A DNA stretch of 64,000 bases, from positions 372,001 through 436,000 of the forward strand of contig NZ_JAQQXR010000005.1 of the NCBI RefSeq assembly GCF_028595325.1, given 5' to 3'. Source of the DNA: Janthinobacterium fluminis (GTDB taxonomy: Bacteria; Pseudomonadota; Gammaproteobacteria; Burkholderiales; Burkholderiaceae_D). Position numbers and translations under genes: made by a program. The notes below the pieces were generated by a model, which saw nothing but the letters and a program-made list of their open reading frames with translations, had not been told where the DNA came from and did no database searches. This document shows, piece after piece, positions 30,257 through 38,340 of this stretch. The first letter of the stretch is position 1. Each line of letters starts with the position of its first letter.

Positions 30257-31381
30257 TTAGTAGCTGGTCAGGGCGGCTGGCTGGCCGCCTTTGAAGGTGA
30301 AGATCGTCACTGGCGACTGCTTCATGTCGCCGTTGGCGTCAAACGCGTAGTTGCCGGCCACGCCCTTGTAGGCGATCGCCGAGATGGCCGGGCCAACCTT
30401 GGCCGGGTCGATCGAGTTCGCCTTCTGCATCGCCTGGGCAAACATCATCGTGGCGTCGTAGAACGAGGCGGCGTAGACGTCGGCGTTCTGGTTGAAGCGC
30501 TTCAGGAAGCGCGCCTTGAAGGCCGGGCCGTTGGCGGCCTTGTCGAGGATGGCGCCGCCTTGCGAGCACAGCACGTTGTCGGCGACGGCCTCGCCGCCCA
30601 GGTGGCCCATTTCGGCCGTGCAGATGGTGTCGCCGCCCAGCAGCTTGGCGTTGATGCCCAGTTGTTTCATCTGGCGGGCCATCGGCGCGCCCTGCGGCGC
30701 GTAGCCGCCGAAGAAGATCGCTTCGACGTTCTTGGTCTTGAGTTTGGTCAGGATCGAGGTGAAGTCGAACGATTTGTCGGTGGTGAATTCATGGCCGGCG
30801 ACGGTCATGCCGGACAGCTTGGCCTGCTTCTTGAACTCTTCCGCCAGACCCTGGCCGAAGGCGGTGCGGTCGTCGATGACGGCGACGGTTTTCAGCTTCA
30901 TTTCCTTGGCCGCGTACAGCGCCATCTTGGAGCCCAGCTGGGTGTCGCTGGCGTTCACGCGGAACAGGTTTTTGTAGCCCTGCTGGGTGATTTTCGGGTT
31001 CGAGGCGACGGTGGCGATGACGACGCCGGCGTCGTTGTAGGCGCGCGAGGCGGGAATGGTCACGCCCGAGTTGTACGGACCGGCGACGAACTTGACGCCG
31101 CTGTCGATCAGCTTTTGCGCCGCCGCCACGCCGGCTTTCGGATCGCCCTGGTCGTCCTCGGACTGCAGTTCGAATTTGATTTTTTTGCCGGCCACGGTGA
31201 TCGGCTTGGCGTTCAGTTCCTCGATCGCCAGGCGCACGCCGTTTTCATTGTCCTTGCCGGAGAAGGACTGCGAGCCCGACAGGGGACCGCTATGGCCGAT
31301 TTTAACAACGGTCTCTTGGGCGGCGGCGCCGACGGCAACGCTCAGCAGGGCGGCTGCGCCGACGATGTGTTTGATTTTCAT
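30257..31381 (-). CDS. Branched-chain amino acid ABC transporter substrate-binding protein (LivK-like)
   Basis: 374 residues. A signal peptide (MKIKHIVGAAALLSVAVGAAAQ) is followed by the Leu/Ile/Val-binding fold with VVKIGHSGPLSGSQSFSGKDNENGVRLAIEELN, FVAGPYNSGVTIPASRAY and AVIDDRTAFGQGLAEEFKKQA. It would capture branched-chain amino acids in the periplasm. No permease or ATPase genes are adjacent, so it works with components encoded elsewhere. Confidence 0.93.
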   Translation of the reverse strand: MKIKHIVGAAALLSVAVGAAAQETVVKIGHSGPLSGSQSFSGKDNENGVRLAIEELNAKPITVAGKKIKFELQSEDDQGDPKAGVAAAQKLIDSGVKFVAGPYNSGVTIPASRAYNDAGVVIATVASNPKITQQGYKNLFRVNASDTQLGSKMALYAAKEMKLKTVAVIDDRTAFGQGLAEEFKKQAKLSGMTVAGHEFTTDKSFDFTSILTKLKTKNVEAIFFGGYAPQGAPMARQMKQLGINAKLLGGDTICTAEMGHLGGEAVADNVLCSQGGAILDKAANGPAFKARFLKRFNQNADVYAASFYDATMMFAQAMQKANSIDPAKVGPAISAIAYKGVAGNYAFDANGDMKQSPVTIFTFKGGQPAALTSY

Positions 31382-31728
31382 GTAGTCTCCAGATGGTAAA
31401 TGTGCCGGCCGGACGGTGATCGTATCGATGCCCGGCCTGCACCGCGAACGGTAAAGCGCGGAACAGAATTATGCTTAAATTCTGGACGTATTATTGTGTT
31501 ATTTCACGCCGCTGTCGCGCTATTTCCCTCACCTTTCCGTCGGAGCGTTGCATTTTGGCGAATTTTGTTCTGTTCGCCTGAAAGCGGGCAGCGACCTGTT
31601 GTCATCGCGGAATTGTTGCCTTTTTTGCGCAGATGGCCCGGCGGCGATTGACGGCCGTGGCCAAATCCTCTATCGTCGGCACGCGGCGGACCCTTCAAGC
31701 CGGCCGACCCTGCCTTGAGCGAGGGCGC
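31382..31728. other. Intergenic region between livK-like gene and the retron-like locus
   Basis: There is no convincing gene in this stretch. The first ~150 bases are AT-richer and should hold the minus-strand promoter of the binding-protein gene. GCGGCGGA at 31683-31690 is complementary to TCCGCCGC at 31838-31845, just before the reverse transcriptase gene. Confidence 0.5.
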
Positions 31729-31835
31729 GCCTCCACGGGGTTACCCCTTGGGATTTGATCGACCCGCACTACGTCGCGTGAGCCGCACTGCACTGCGTGC
31801 AGCAGTGCTCACGCATAACAAGACTGGTTGGAGGC
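31729..31835 (+). ncRNA. Candidate retron msr-msd RNA
   Basis: Directly upstream of the reverse transcriptase lies a structured stretch. GCCTCCA (31729-31735) can pair with TGGAGGC (31829-31835) as a closing stem. Inside are a small hairpin (CCACGGGG with CCCCTTGG, 31733-31751) and a long one (31776-31814: GCGTGA, three-base bulge, GCACTGC, loop, GCAGTGC, TCACGC). A wider pairing of GCGGCGGA (31683) with TCCGCCGC (31838) also exists. Flanking a1/a2 repeats, a short msr hairpin and a long msd hairpin are the retron layout. The branching G cannot be placed and the exact ends are uncertain. Confidence 0.4.
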
Positions 31836-31865
31836 TCTCCGCCGCCCCTATAAAGAAGCGTTGCT

Positions 31866-33194
31866 ATGACACCCCAATCCCTGGTCGCGCTGGCGCTGGC
31901 CGACTCGATGCTGGCGGGCGAGGCCACGGCGGCCGGGCTGGCGCGCAGCGCCGCCTGGTCGCTGGGCCGCTCCTGGCCCTGGGTGGCGCCGCTGTGCCGC
32001 GCGCTGTGGCGCCGCGCCGGCGCCCATTTCCCCCACTACAGCCGCGACGAGCTGGCGCAATTGATCGTGCGGCAGCGCAGCTTCGCCGCCGCCTGGCAGG
32101 CGGGCGCGCCGTTGCCTGCCATCGTGCGTTACTGCCTGCGGCGGGCGCCGGCGCCGGCGGCGCCGGCCTGGCTGGCGCCGCTGGGCCTGCCCGGGCTGGC
32201 CGGCAGCGCCGAGCTGGCGCGCTGGTTGCGCGTCACGCCGGGCGAGCTGGCATGGTACGCCGACCAGTGGCGCGACAACGCGGCGGCGGACCAGGCGCTG
32301 GGGCATTACCGCTACCGCTGGCTGGCCAAGCGCAGCGGCGGCCTGCGCCTGTTGGAGATGCCCAAGCTGCGCCTGCGCGCGATCCAGCGCCAGGTGCTGC
32401 GCGGCCTGCTCGACCGGGTGCCGGCGCATCCGGCCGCGCACGGCTTTCGCCGCGGCCGCTCCTGCGCCACGCACGCGGCGCTGCACACCGGCCAGGCGCT
32501 GGTGCTGCGCATCGACCTGCAGGATTTCTTCCCCTCGATTCCGGCGCCGCGCGTCCAGGCGCTGTTCGCCAAGCTCGGCTATCCGGACACGGTGGCCGGC
32601 TTGCTGGCGCGCCTGTGCACGCACCGCGCGCCGGGCCGCGTGCTGGCGGCGGCGCCGGCGCCCGACGGCTTGACGGCGGCCGGGCGCGCCGCGCTGCGCA
32701 CGCCGCACCTGCCGCAGGGCGCGCCGACCTCGCCGGCGCTGGCCAATCTGTGCGCCTACCGCCTCGACCTGCGCGTCGATGCGCTGGCGCGCTCGCTCGG
32801 CGCGACGTATTCGCGCTACGCCGATGACCTGGCCTTTTCCGGCGGCGCCGCGTTCGCGCGCGCCGCCGGGCGTTTCGCGCAGCAAGTGGCGGCGATCGCG
32901 CTGGAGGAGGGCTTCCGCGTCCAGCACCGCAAGACGCGGGCGATGCGCGCCGGCACGCGCCAGCAGCTCACCGGCATCGTCGTCAACCGCCATCCGAACC
33001 TGCCGCGCGCTGACTTCGACGTGCTCAAGGCGACGCTGAACAATTGCGTGCGGCACGGGCCGGCGTCGCAGAACCGCGAGGGGCGCGCCGACTTCCGCGC
33101 CTGGCTGGCGGGGCGGCTGGCCTATCTGCACATGCTCAACCCGCAGCGCGGCCTGCGGCTGCGGCGCCTGTTCGAGCAGATCGACTGGGGCTGA
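31866..33194 (+). CDS. Stand-alone retron-type reverse transcriptase with N-terminal extension
   Basis: 442 residues. The polymerase core begins near 145 and shows RIDLQDFFPSI (about 215-225), PQGAPTSP at 283-290, the catalytic YADD at 318-321 and, in the thumb, LTGIVVN at 368-374, which corresponds to the VTG element typical of retron RTs. The first ~140 residues form an Ala/Trp/Arg-rich helical extension (FPHYSRDELAQLI) of the kind seen in myxobacterial stand-alone retron RTs. No maturase, integrase or effector domain is fused, and neither neighbour is an obvious effector. A structured RNA candidate precedes it. A group-II-intron origin is unlikely because there is no maturase or nuclease domain. 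Confidence 0.82.
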   Translation: MTPQSLVALALADSMLAGEATAAGLARSAAWSLGRSWPWVAPLCRALWRRAGAHFPHYSRDELAQLIVRQRSFAAAWQAGAPLPAIVRYCLRRAPAPAAPAWLAPLGLPGLAGSAELARWLRVTPGELAWYADQWRDNAAADQALGHYRYRWLAKRSGGLRLLEMPKLRLRAIQRQVLRGLLDRVPAHPAAHGFRRGRSCATHAALHTGQALVLRIDLQDFFPSIPAPRVQALFAKLGYPDTVAGLLARLCTHRAPGRVLAAAPAPDGLTAAGRAALRTPHLPQGAPTSPALANLCAYRLDLRVDALARSLGATYSRYADDLAFSGGAAFARAAGRFAQQVAAIALEEGFRVQHRKTRAMRAGTRQQLTGIVVNRHPNLPRADFDVLKATLNNCVRHGPASQNREGRADFRAWLAGRLAYLHMLNPQRGLRLRRLFEQIDWG

Positions 33195-33211
33195 GGCGCG
33201 GCGCCCGGCGA

Positions 33212-33248
33212 CAAAAAAATGCCGCCCGGTGTGCGATCCGGACGGCAT
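33212..33248 (-). terminator. Intrinsic terminator of the PEP-CTERM gene
   Basis: Read on the minus strand, ATGCCG-T-CCGG pairs with CCGG-G-CGGCAT and is followed by seven T. It lies just past the PEP-CTERM gene stop, and could also stop plus-strand transcripts from the reverse transcriptase. Confidence 0.75.
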
Positions 33249-33269
33249 CGGGCGTCTGCGCGTGCGTGC

Positions 33270-33857
33270 TTACTGCTTGTCGCGGCGGCGGGCGGCGAAG
33301 CCCAGGATGCCCAGGCCGGCGAGCAGCATGGCGTAGGTGCCCGGTTCAGGCACTGCGGTCATGAAGGCGCGGTAATTGCTCAAACCGTGGGGCAGGCCGC
33401 TGATCATGAAGGTGTCGTTCGGTCCCAGCGGGGTGGTCCAGTGGAAGAACAGCTCGCCCTGGCCGAAATGGATGGCCAGATAGTCGTAGGGAACGCTGCT
33501 GTTGAAGGTATTGGCGCCGCCTGACACGCCGCCCGTCGCATTGCTGCAGTTGCTAGTCGGGTTGTCGCACCCGGAGACGGCGGCGCCGACCGCGCTCGAT
33601 CCGGACAGGCCGAACTGGGCGTTCAGATAGTTCATGATTTCGGTGTCCGACTGCGGCGTCAGGTTGTCATTGTAATAGGCGACCATCGACGCCGGCGAAG
33701 GCGAGAAACTCACGCTGCTGCCCTCGATGACGAAAGGACTGTCGGGGCCGACCGCAACCCATGTACCGTTGTTGGATGCCTGCGCGGACGCCGCCGCGAG
33801 CACTAGCCCCGCGGTGACGGTTGCTGCCTTGAGAATGTGGCTGATTGACGTTTTCAT
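33270..33857 (-). CDS. PEP-CTERM sorting-domain protein
   Basis: 195 residues from the ATG at 33857 (AGAGGG upstream). A signal peptide ending ASAQAS, a secreted domain with a Cys pair (CDNPTSNC), and the C-terminal VPEP motif followed by a hydrophobic helix and RRRDKQ define an exosortase substrate. PEP-CTERM proteins are exported and processed by EpsH/XrtA systems alongside exopolysaccharide production. About 50 bases upstream on the minus strand, GGGCGGGCCGCTTGC fits the GG-N10-GC core of sigma-54 promoters common for this family, although the match to the -24 element is weak. Confidence 0.9.
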   Translation of the reverse strand: MKTSISHILKAATVTAGLVLAAASAQASNNGTWVAVGPDSPFVIEGSSVSFSPSPASMVAYYNDNLTPQSDTEIMNYLNAQFGLSGSSAVGAAVSGCDNPTSNCSNATGGVSGGANTFNSSVPYDYLAIHFGQGELFFHWTTPLGPNDTFMISGLPHGLSNYRAFMTAVPEPGTYAMLLAGLGILGFAARRRDKQ

Positions 33858-34220
33858 CTTATCCCTCTTGCGTTTAAATGTAGCCTCAGGTGTGGCCTTA
33901 TCCTGCAAGCGGCCCGCCCGACGGTTATTATTTCTGCTTTGTTTGCGACAAAGTTGACGCCTGTTTGCGCGAATCGACTGCGCATCCTGCAGATTAGACG
34001 TGAATTCCATAATTACAATGAAAATATCTTAATTGTAACTTTGTTATCTTCTAGGCATTGCATTTGCGGCTGAGGCGGCTTATCCCCGTTTAAGTTGCTG
34101 GGGCAACTTCGCTGCGCCGGGATGGTTGCCGCTGCGGCGCGGGCGGGTAAAAGATATGCGAAAATGCCGGCAATATTGGCATATTGCCAAATTCCCTCCC
34201 TCTACGTTTACAGGAATAAC
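33858..34220. other. Divergent intergenic region, PEP-CTERM / TPR genes
   Basis: A 363-base region with an AT-rich middle carries the promoters of both flanking genes. TTGGCATATTGCCAA (34176-34190) is a perfect 15-base palindrome 30 bases before the TPR gene start, a possible operator. No gene is convincing. Confidence 0.5.
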
Positions 34221-34970
34221 ATGCCGATCTTTGGTATAGGCTTACATGTTCTCATCGCGCTGTTCTTCGCCGTCCACGCGATCCGCCACGGCCAGCAACT
34301 GTTCTGGCTCATCGTGCTGTTCTCCTTCCCCCTGCTGGGCAGCGTCGTCTACTTTTTTGCGATCTACCTGCCCAACTCGCGCCTTGAGCACGGCGCGCGC
34401 AAGGTCGCCGTCGCCGCCGCCAAGTCGCTCGACCCGGGCCGCGCGCTGCGCGAGGCGCGCGCCGCCTTCGATTACACACCGACGGCGCAAAACCAGATGC
34501 GCCTGGCGTCGGCCCTGCTCGACAGCGGCGCCGGCGTAGAAGCCGCGGACACTTACGAGGCCTGCCTGCGGGGCGCCTTCGCGTCCGACCTGGAAATCCG
34601 TTTCGGCGCCGCGCGCGCCAACCTCGCGTGCGGGCGCGCGCGCCAAGCCATCGAACATCTGGAGTCGATCCAGCGCAGCGACGCCAACTTCCGCGCCGAG
34701 CCGGTGGCCTTGCTGCTGGCGCAGTCCTACGCCGCCGCCGGCCGCCGGCAGGAGGCCCGCGACGCGTTCGAGGCGGCGCTGGCCCGCTTCGGCAGCTTCG
34801 AATGCCAGGCCGAATACGCGATCTGGGCGGCCGGCGCGGGCGAAAAGGAACTCGCCGAGCGCCACAGGCAGGAATTGCAGCGCACCGTGGAGCGCTGGAG
34901 TCGTCACACCCGCGGCATCAACGCGGACTTGCTGCGCCGCGTCAACGCCGCCCTCGGCGGCAATCTGTAG
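34221..34970 (+). CDS. Membrane-anchored TPR protein
   Basis: 249 residues from the ATG at 34221 (AGGA upstream). Two N-terminal transmembrane helices (IGLHVLIALFFAVHAI; LFWLIVLFSFPLLGSVVYFFAIYLP) with a short basic loop resemble the PLDc_N hairpin. The rest is a helical repeat region with tetratricopeptide features (RLASALLDSGAGVEAADTYEACLRG, LLLAQSYAAAGRRQEARDAFEAAL). It probably scaffolds an envelope complex. The partner is unknown. Confidence 0.75.
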   Translation: MPIFGIGLHVLIALFFAVHAIRHGQQLFWLIVLFSFPLLGSVVYFFAIYLPNSRLEHGARKVAVAAAKSLDPGRALREARAAFDYTPTAQNQMRLASALLDSGAGVEAADTYEACLRGAFASDLEIRFGAARANLACGRARQAIEHLESIQRSDANFRAEPVALLLAQSYAAAGRRQEARDAFEAALARFGSFECQAEYAIWAAGAGEKELAERHRQELQRTVERWSRHTRGINADLLRRVNAALGGNL

Positions 34971-34992
34971 CTGCTGAGCAGGGAAGCTGGGA

Positions 34993-35055
34993 AGCTGGGG
35001 ACAGACCACGATTTTCAAGAAATTATTTCTTGAAAATCGTGGTCTGTCCCCGGCT
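34993..35055. repeat. REPIN-like palindrome, copy C
   Basis: The arms are AGCTGGGGACAGACCACGAT and the complement ending GTCTGTCCCCGGCT. The centre is TTTTCAAGAAAT-TA-TTTCTTGAAAA. It starts 23 bases after the TPR gene stop. Confidence 0.92.
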
Positions 35056-35057
35056 GT

Positions 35058-35117
35058 GGCCTCGGCGTGGCCGTCGGTGCGCTTGAGCGGGCGCTCAAGG
35101 TCGTCGATGTAGGTGAA
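35058..35117 (-). pseudogene. Remnant of an RND permease C-terminus between two REPIN copies
   Basis: On the minus strand these 60 bases encode FTYIDDLERPLKRTDGHAEA, nearly the same as the tail of the adjacent RND permease (FTYIDDLE...DGHAEA) but with 11 residues replaced by one. It has no start or body. It is either a duplicated and trimmed copy of the neighbouring gene's end or the last piece of a deleted paralogue. REPIN copies lie directly on both sides. Confidence 0.7.
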
Positions 35118-35121
35118 TAGA

Positions 35122-35186
35122 AGCGGCGGGGACAGACCACAATTTCCAAGAAATAGTTTCTCGAAAATCGTGGTCTGTCCCCGGCT
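35122..35186. repeat. REPIN-like palindrome, copy D
   Basis: AGCGGCGGGGACAGACCACAAT faces ATCGTGGTCTGTCCCCGGCT around an AT-rich centre. It ends 16 bases before the RND permease stop codon and is slightly more degenerate than copy C. Confidence 0.88.
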
Positions 35187-35202
35187 GTGGCGCCGCCTGG
35201 AA

Positions 35203-38200
35203 TCAGGCTTGCTTTTTCAGGCTCACGGTATTGCCGGCCTCGGCGTGGCCGTCGGCGTGCTTGTGGCGGCGCAGCTTGGCGGCGAGGCGCTTGAGCAGGT
35301 GCTCAAGGTCGTCGATGTAGGTGAACACGGCCGGCACCACCAACAGGCTCAGCAGCGTCGACGTGATCAGGCCGCCGATGACGGTGATCGCCATCGGCGA
35401 GCGGAAGCTCGGGTCGGCGCCCCAGCCCAGCGCCAGCGGCATCATGCCGGCGCCCATCGCGATGGTCGTCATCAGAATCGGCCGGCTGCGCTTGTGGCAG
35501 GCGTCCACCAGCGCGTCGAAGCGGCTCATGCCGGCCTGGCGCGCCAGGATCGCGTAGTCGACCAGCAGGATCGAGTTTTTCGTCACGATCCCCATCAGCA
35601 TGATCAAGCCTATCATCGACGGCATCGACAGCGCCCGCCCGGTGATCAGCAGCGCCACGAAGGCGCCGCCTATCGACAGCGGCAGCGCCGCCAGAATCGT
35701 CACCGGCTGCATGAAGTCCTTGAACAGCAGCACCAGCACGCAGTAGATGCACAGCACACCGATCAGCATGGCCAGGCCGAAGCTGGCGAACAGCGCCACC
35801 ATTTCCTGGGCGTCGCCCAGTTCGGCGATCTTCACGGCCGGCGGCAGGTTCTTCATCGACGGCAGCGCGCGCGCCTCTTCATTGAGCTCGCCGAGCGAGC
35901 GCCTGCCCAGCTCGACGTCGAGCGTCACGTTGCGGCTGCGGTTCAGGCGGTCGATCTGCGCCGGCCCGCTTTCCATCGTGATGCTGGCGACGTTGGACAG
36001 GCGCACCGGCCCGTGTTTGCCGGGCACGGTGAGCTGCTCGATGGCCGCCAGGTCGGCGCGCACGCTGTCGGGCAGCTTGACGCGGATCGGCACCTGGCGC
36101 TCCGGCAGGTTCATCTTGGTCAGGTCGGTGTCGTAGTCGCCGGCCGTGGCCACGCGCACGGTTTCGCCGATCGCCGCGGCCGTCACGCCCAGGTCGGCGG
36201 CGCGGGCGAAGTCGGGCCGCACGATGATTTCCGGGCGCACCAGCGAGGCGCTGGAGCTGACGTTGCCGATGCCTTTCAGGCCGCGCAGTTCGCGCTCGAC
36301 CTTCTGCGCCGCCTCGGTCAGCGCGACCGGGTCTTCGCTGCGCAGCACCAGCTGCATCTTGACGCCGGAGTCGGGCGGGCCGACGTTGAAGCGGGCGCCG
36401 GGAATGGCGTCGAGCTGGTGGCGGATCTGCGTCTCCAGGTCGGCCATCGACTCCTTGCGGTCGGTGCGGTGCACGGTGGTCAGGGTCAGCACGGCGCGGC
36501 GCGCCTCGGCCGCCGCGCCCGGGGCGAAGGCGTCGCCGCTGGAGCCGCCGCCGATCGAGCTGAACACGCCGGTGACGCCTTTCACGCGCATCGCCGCCAG
36601 GCGCGCCTGCTCGGCCACGCCGCGCGTTTCCGTCAGCGTCGAGCCGGGCGGCAGCTCCAGGTTGATCTGGGTCTGGTCGCGGTCGGCCGCCGGCACGAAG
36701 CCCGTCGGCAGCAGCGGCACCAGCATGATCGAGCCGACGAAGAAGGCCGCCGAGGCGATCCCCGTCACCAGGCGGTGCGTCAGGCACCAGCGCATCAGGC
36801 GGATGTAGCGCTGCATCACCCAGCTGTCCTTTTCCTCCTCGACGTGCAGGTGCGGTTTCAGCAGGTACGCCGCCATCATCGGCGTCAGCAGGCGCGCCAC
36901 CACCAGCGAGGCCAGCACGGCCAGCACGGCGGTCCAGCCGAACTGCTTGAAGAACAGGCCCGGCACGCCGCCCATGAAGGCGGTCGGCAGGAACACGGCG
37001 ACCAGGGCGAAGGTCGTGGCGATGACGGCCATGCCGATTTCGTCGGCCGCCTCCATCGCCGCCTGCATCGGCGTCTTGCCCATGCGCAGATGGCGCGAGA
37101 TGTTTTCGATTTCGACGATGGCGTCGTCGACCAGCACGCCGACCACCAGCGCCAGCGACAGCAGCGTGACGGTGTTGAGGGTGTAGCCGAACCAGTAGAT
37201 GCCGAGGAAGGCCGGCATCACCGACAGCGGCAGCGCCGCCGCCGCCACCAGGGTGGCGCGCCAGTCGCGCAGGAACCACCACACCACCAGCACGGCCAGC
37301 AGCGCGCCCTCGTAGAGCAGCTCCATCGAGCCCTGGAAGTTTTCCTCGACCGGCAGGGCGTTGTCGATGGTCTGTTTCAGCACGACGTTGGGATTGGCCG
37401 CCTGCAGTTCGGCGATGGCGGCGCGGCTGCCGTTGGCGACGGCCACCTCGCTGGCGCCCTTGGTGCGGAAGATTTCGAAGCCGACCACGTTGCGGCCGTC
37501 CTGCTCGGCCAGCGAGCGCGGCTCGGCCACGGTGTCGCTGACCGTGGCGACCTGGTCGAGGCGGATGTGGCGCCCGTCCGGCAGGGGAATCTCGACGCGC
37601 GACAATTCCTCGGCCGTCTTGACGGTGGCGATGGTGCGCACCGACTGCTCGGCGCCGCTGACGTCGCCGCGCCCGCCCGGCGCCTCCTTCTGCACCAGGC
37701 GCAACTGGCGCGACACGTCCAGCGCCGACACCTTCAGCGCCGCCATGCGGGCGTCGTCGAGCTCGACGCGGATCTCGCGGAACACGCCGCCGACGCGCTT
37801 GACGGCGCCCACGCCGGGCACCGACAGCAGGCGCTTGGCGACGGTGTTGTCGACGAACCAGCTCAGCTCCTGGCCGTCCAGCTTGCCGCCGGGGGCGGCG
37901 CTGGCCGTGAAGGTCAGGATCACCCGGCCGGCCGTCGAGGCCTTCGTCACGGTCGGGTCGCGCAGCTCGGCCGGCAGGTCGGCCTTGACGCGGGCGACGG
38001 CGTCGCGCACGTCGTTGACGGCTTCGGCGATCTGCTTTTCCAGGATGAACTCGACGGTCACGGTGACGTTGCCGTCGAGCACCTTGGTGTAGATGTTCTT
38101 GACGCCCTGCAGCGTGGCGACGGAGTCCTCGATCTTGCGCGCCACCTCCGTTTCCAGCTGGGCCGGGGCGGCGCCCGACAGCACGGCGCTGACGGTGATG

Positions 38201-38331
38201 AGGGGCAGTTCGATGTCGGGGAAGTCCTGCACCGGGTTGGCGCGGTAGGCCAGCAGGCCGGCCAGCGTCAGCAGCGCGAACAGCATGATGGCCGGGATCG
38301 GGTTCTTGATCGACAGGGAGGAGAAATTCAT
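35203..38331 (-). CDS. RND efflux permease (AcrB/HAE1 family)
   Basis: 1042 residues, full length. It starts MNFSSLSIKNPIPAIMLFALL, with the usual NPVQDFPDIELP after the first helix. Twelve membrane segments and two large periplasmic loops are seen, and the proton-relay aspartates are in GVLVDDAIVEIENI. It is the inner-membrane pump of a tripartite multidrug exporter and is last in a TetR-OMF-MFP-RND operon read right to left. Confidence 0.95.
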   Translation of the reverse strand: MNFSSLSIKNPIPAIMLFALLTLAGLLAYRANPVQDFPDIELPLITVSAVLSGAAPAQLETEVARKIEDSVATLQGVKNIYTKVLDGNVTVTVEFILEKQIAEAVNDVRDAVARVKADLPAELRDPTVTKASTAGRVILTFTASAAPGGKLDGQELSWFVDNTVAKRLLSVPGVGAVKRVGGVFREIRVELDDARMAALKVSALDVSRQLRLVQKEAPGGRGDVSGAEQSVRTIATVKTAEELSRVEIPLPDGRHIRLDQVATVSDTVAEPRSLAEQDGRNVVGFEIFRTKGASEVAVANGSRAAIAELQAANPNVVLKQTIDNALPVEENFQGSMELLYEGALLAVLVVWWFLRDWRATLVAAAALPLSVMPAFLGIYWFGYTLNTVTLLSLALVVGVLVDDAIVEIENISRHLRMGKTPMQAAMEAADEIGMAVIATTFALVAVFLPTAFMGGVPGLFFKQFGWTAVLAVLASLVVARLLTPMMAAYLLKPHLHVEEEKDSWVMQRYIRLMRWCLTHRLVTGIASAAFFVGSIMLVPLLPTGFVPAADRDQTQINLELPPGSTLTETRGVAEQARLAAMRVKGVTGVFSSIGGGSSGDAFAPGAAAEARRAVLTLTTVHRTDRKESMADLETQIRHQLDAIPGARFNVGPPDSGVKMQLVLRSEDPVALTEAAQKVERELRGLKGIGNVSSSASLVRPEIIVRPDFARAADLGVTAAAIGETVRVATAGDYDTDLTKMNLPERQVPIRVKLPDSVRADLAAIEQLTVPGKHGPVRLSNVASITMESGPAQIDRLNRSRNVTLDVELGRRSLGELNEEARALPSMKNLPPAVKIAELGDAQEMVALFASFGLAMLIGVLCIYCVLVLLFKDFMQPVTILAALPLSIGGAFVALLITGRALSMPSMIGLIMLMGIVTKNSILLVDYAILARQAGMSRFDALVDACHKRSRPILMTTIAMGAGMMPLALGWGADPSFRSPMAITVIGGLITSTLLSLLVVPAVFTYIDDLEHLLKRLAAKLRRHKHADGHAEAGNTVSLKKQA

Positions 38332-38340
38332 CGCGGCCCC

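Noticed and set aside
31376-31384. A CATGTAG half-site at the livK-like start, resembling the lux-type box
   Set aside because: The left half CTACA is absent at the required spacing and the site overlaps the start codon.
31729-33194. Group II intron or mobile RT element
   Set aside because: No maturase or endonuclease domain and no intron-like domain V structure follows the RT. The thumb LTG motif favours a retron-type enzyme.
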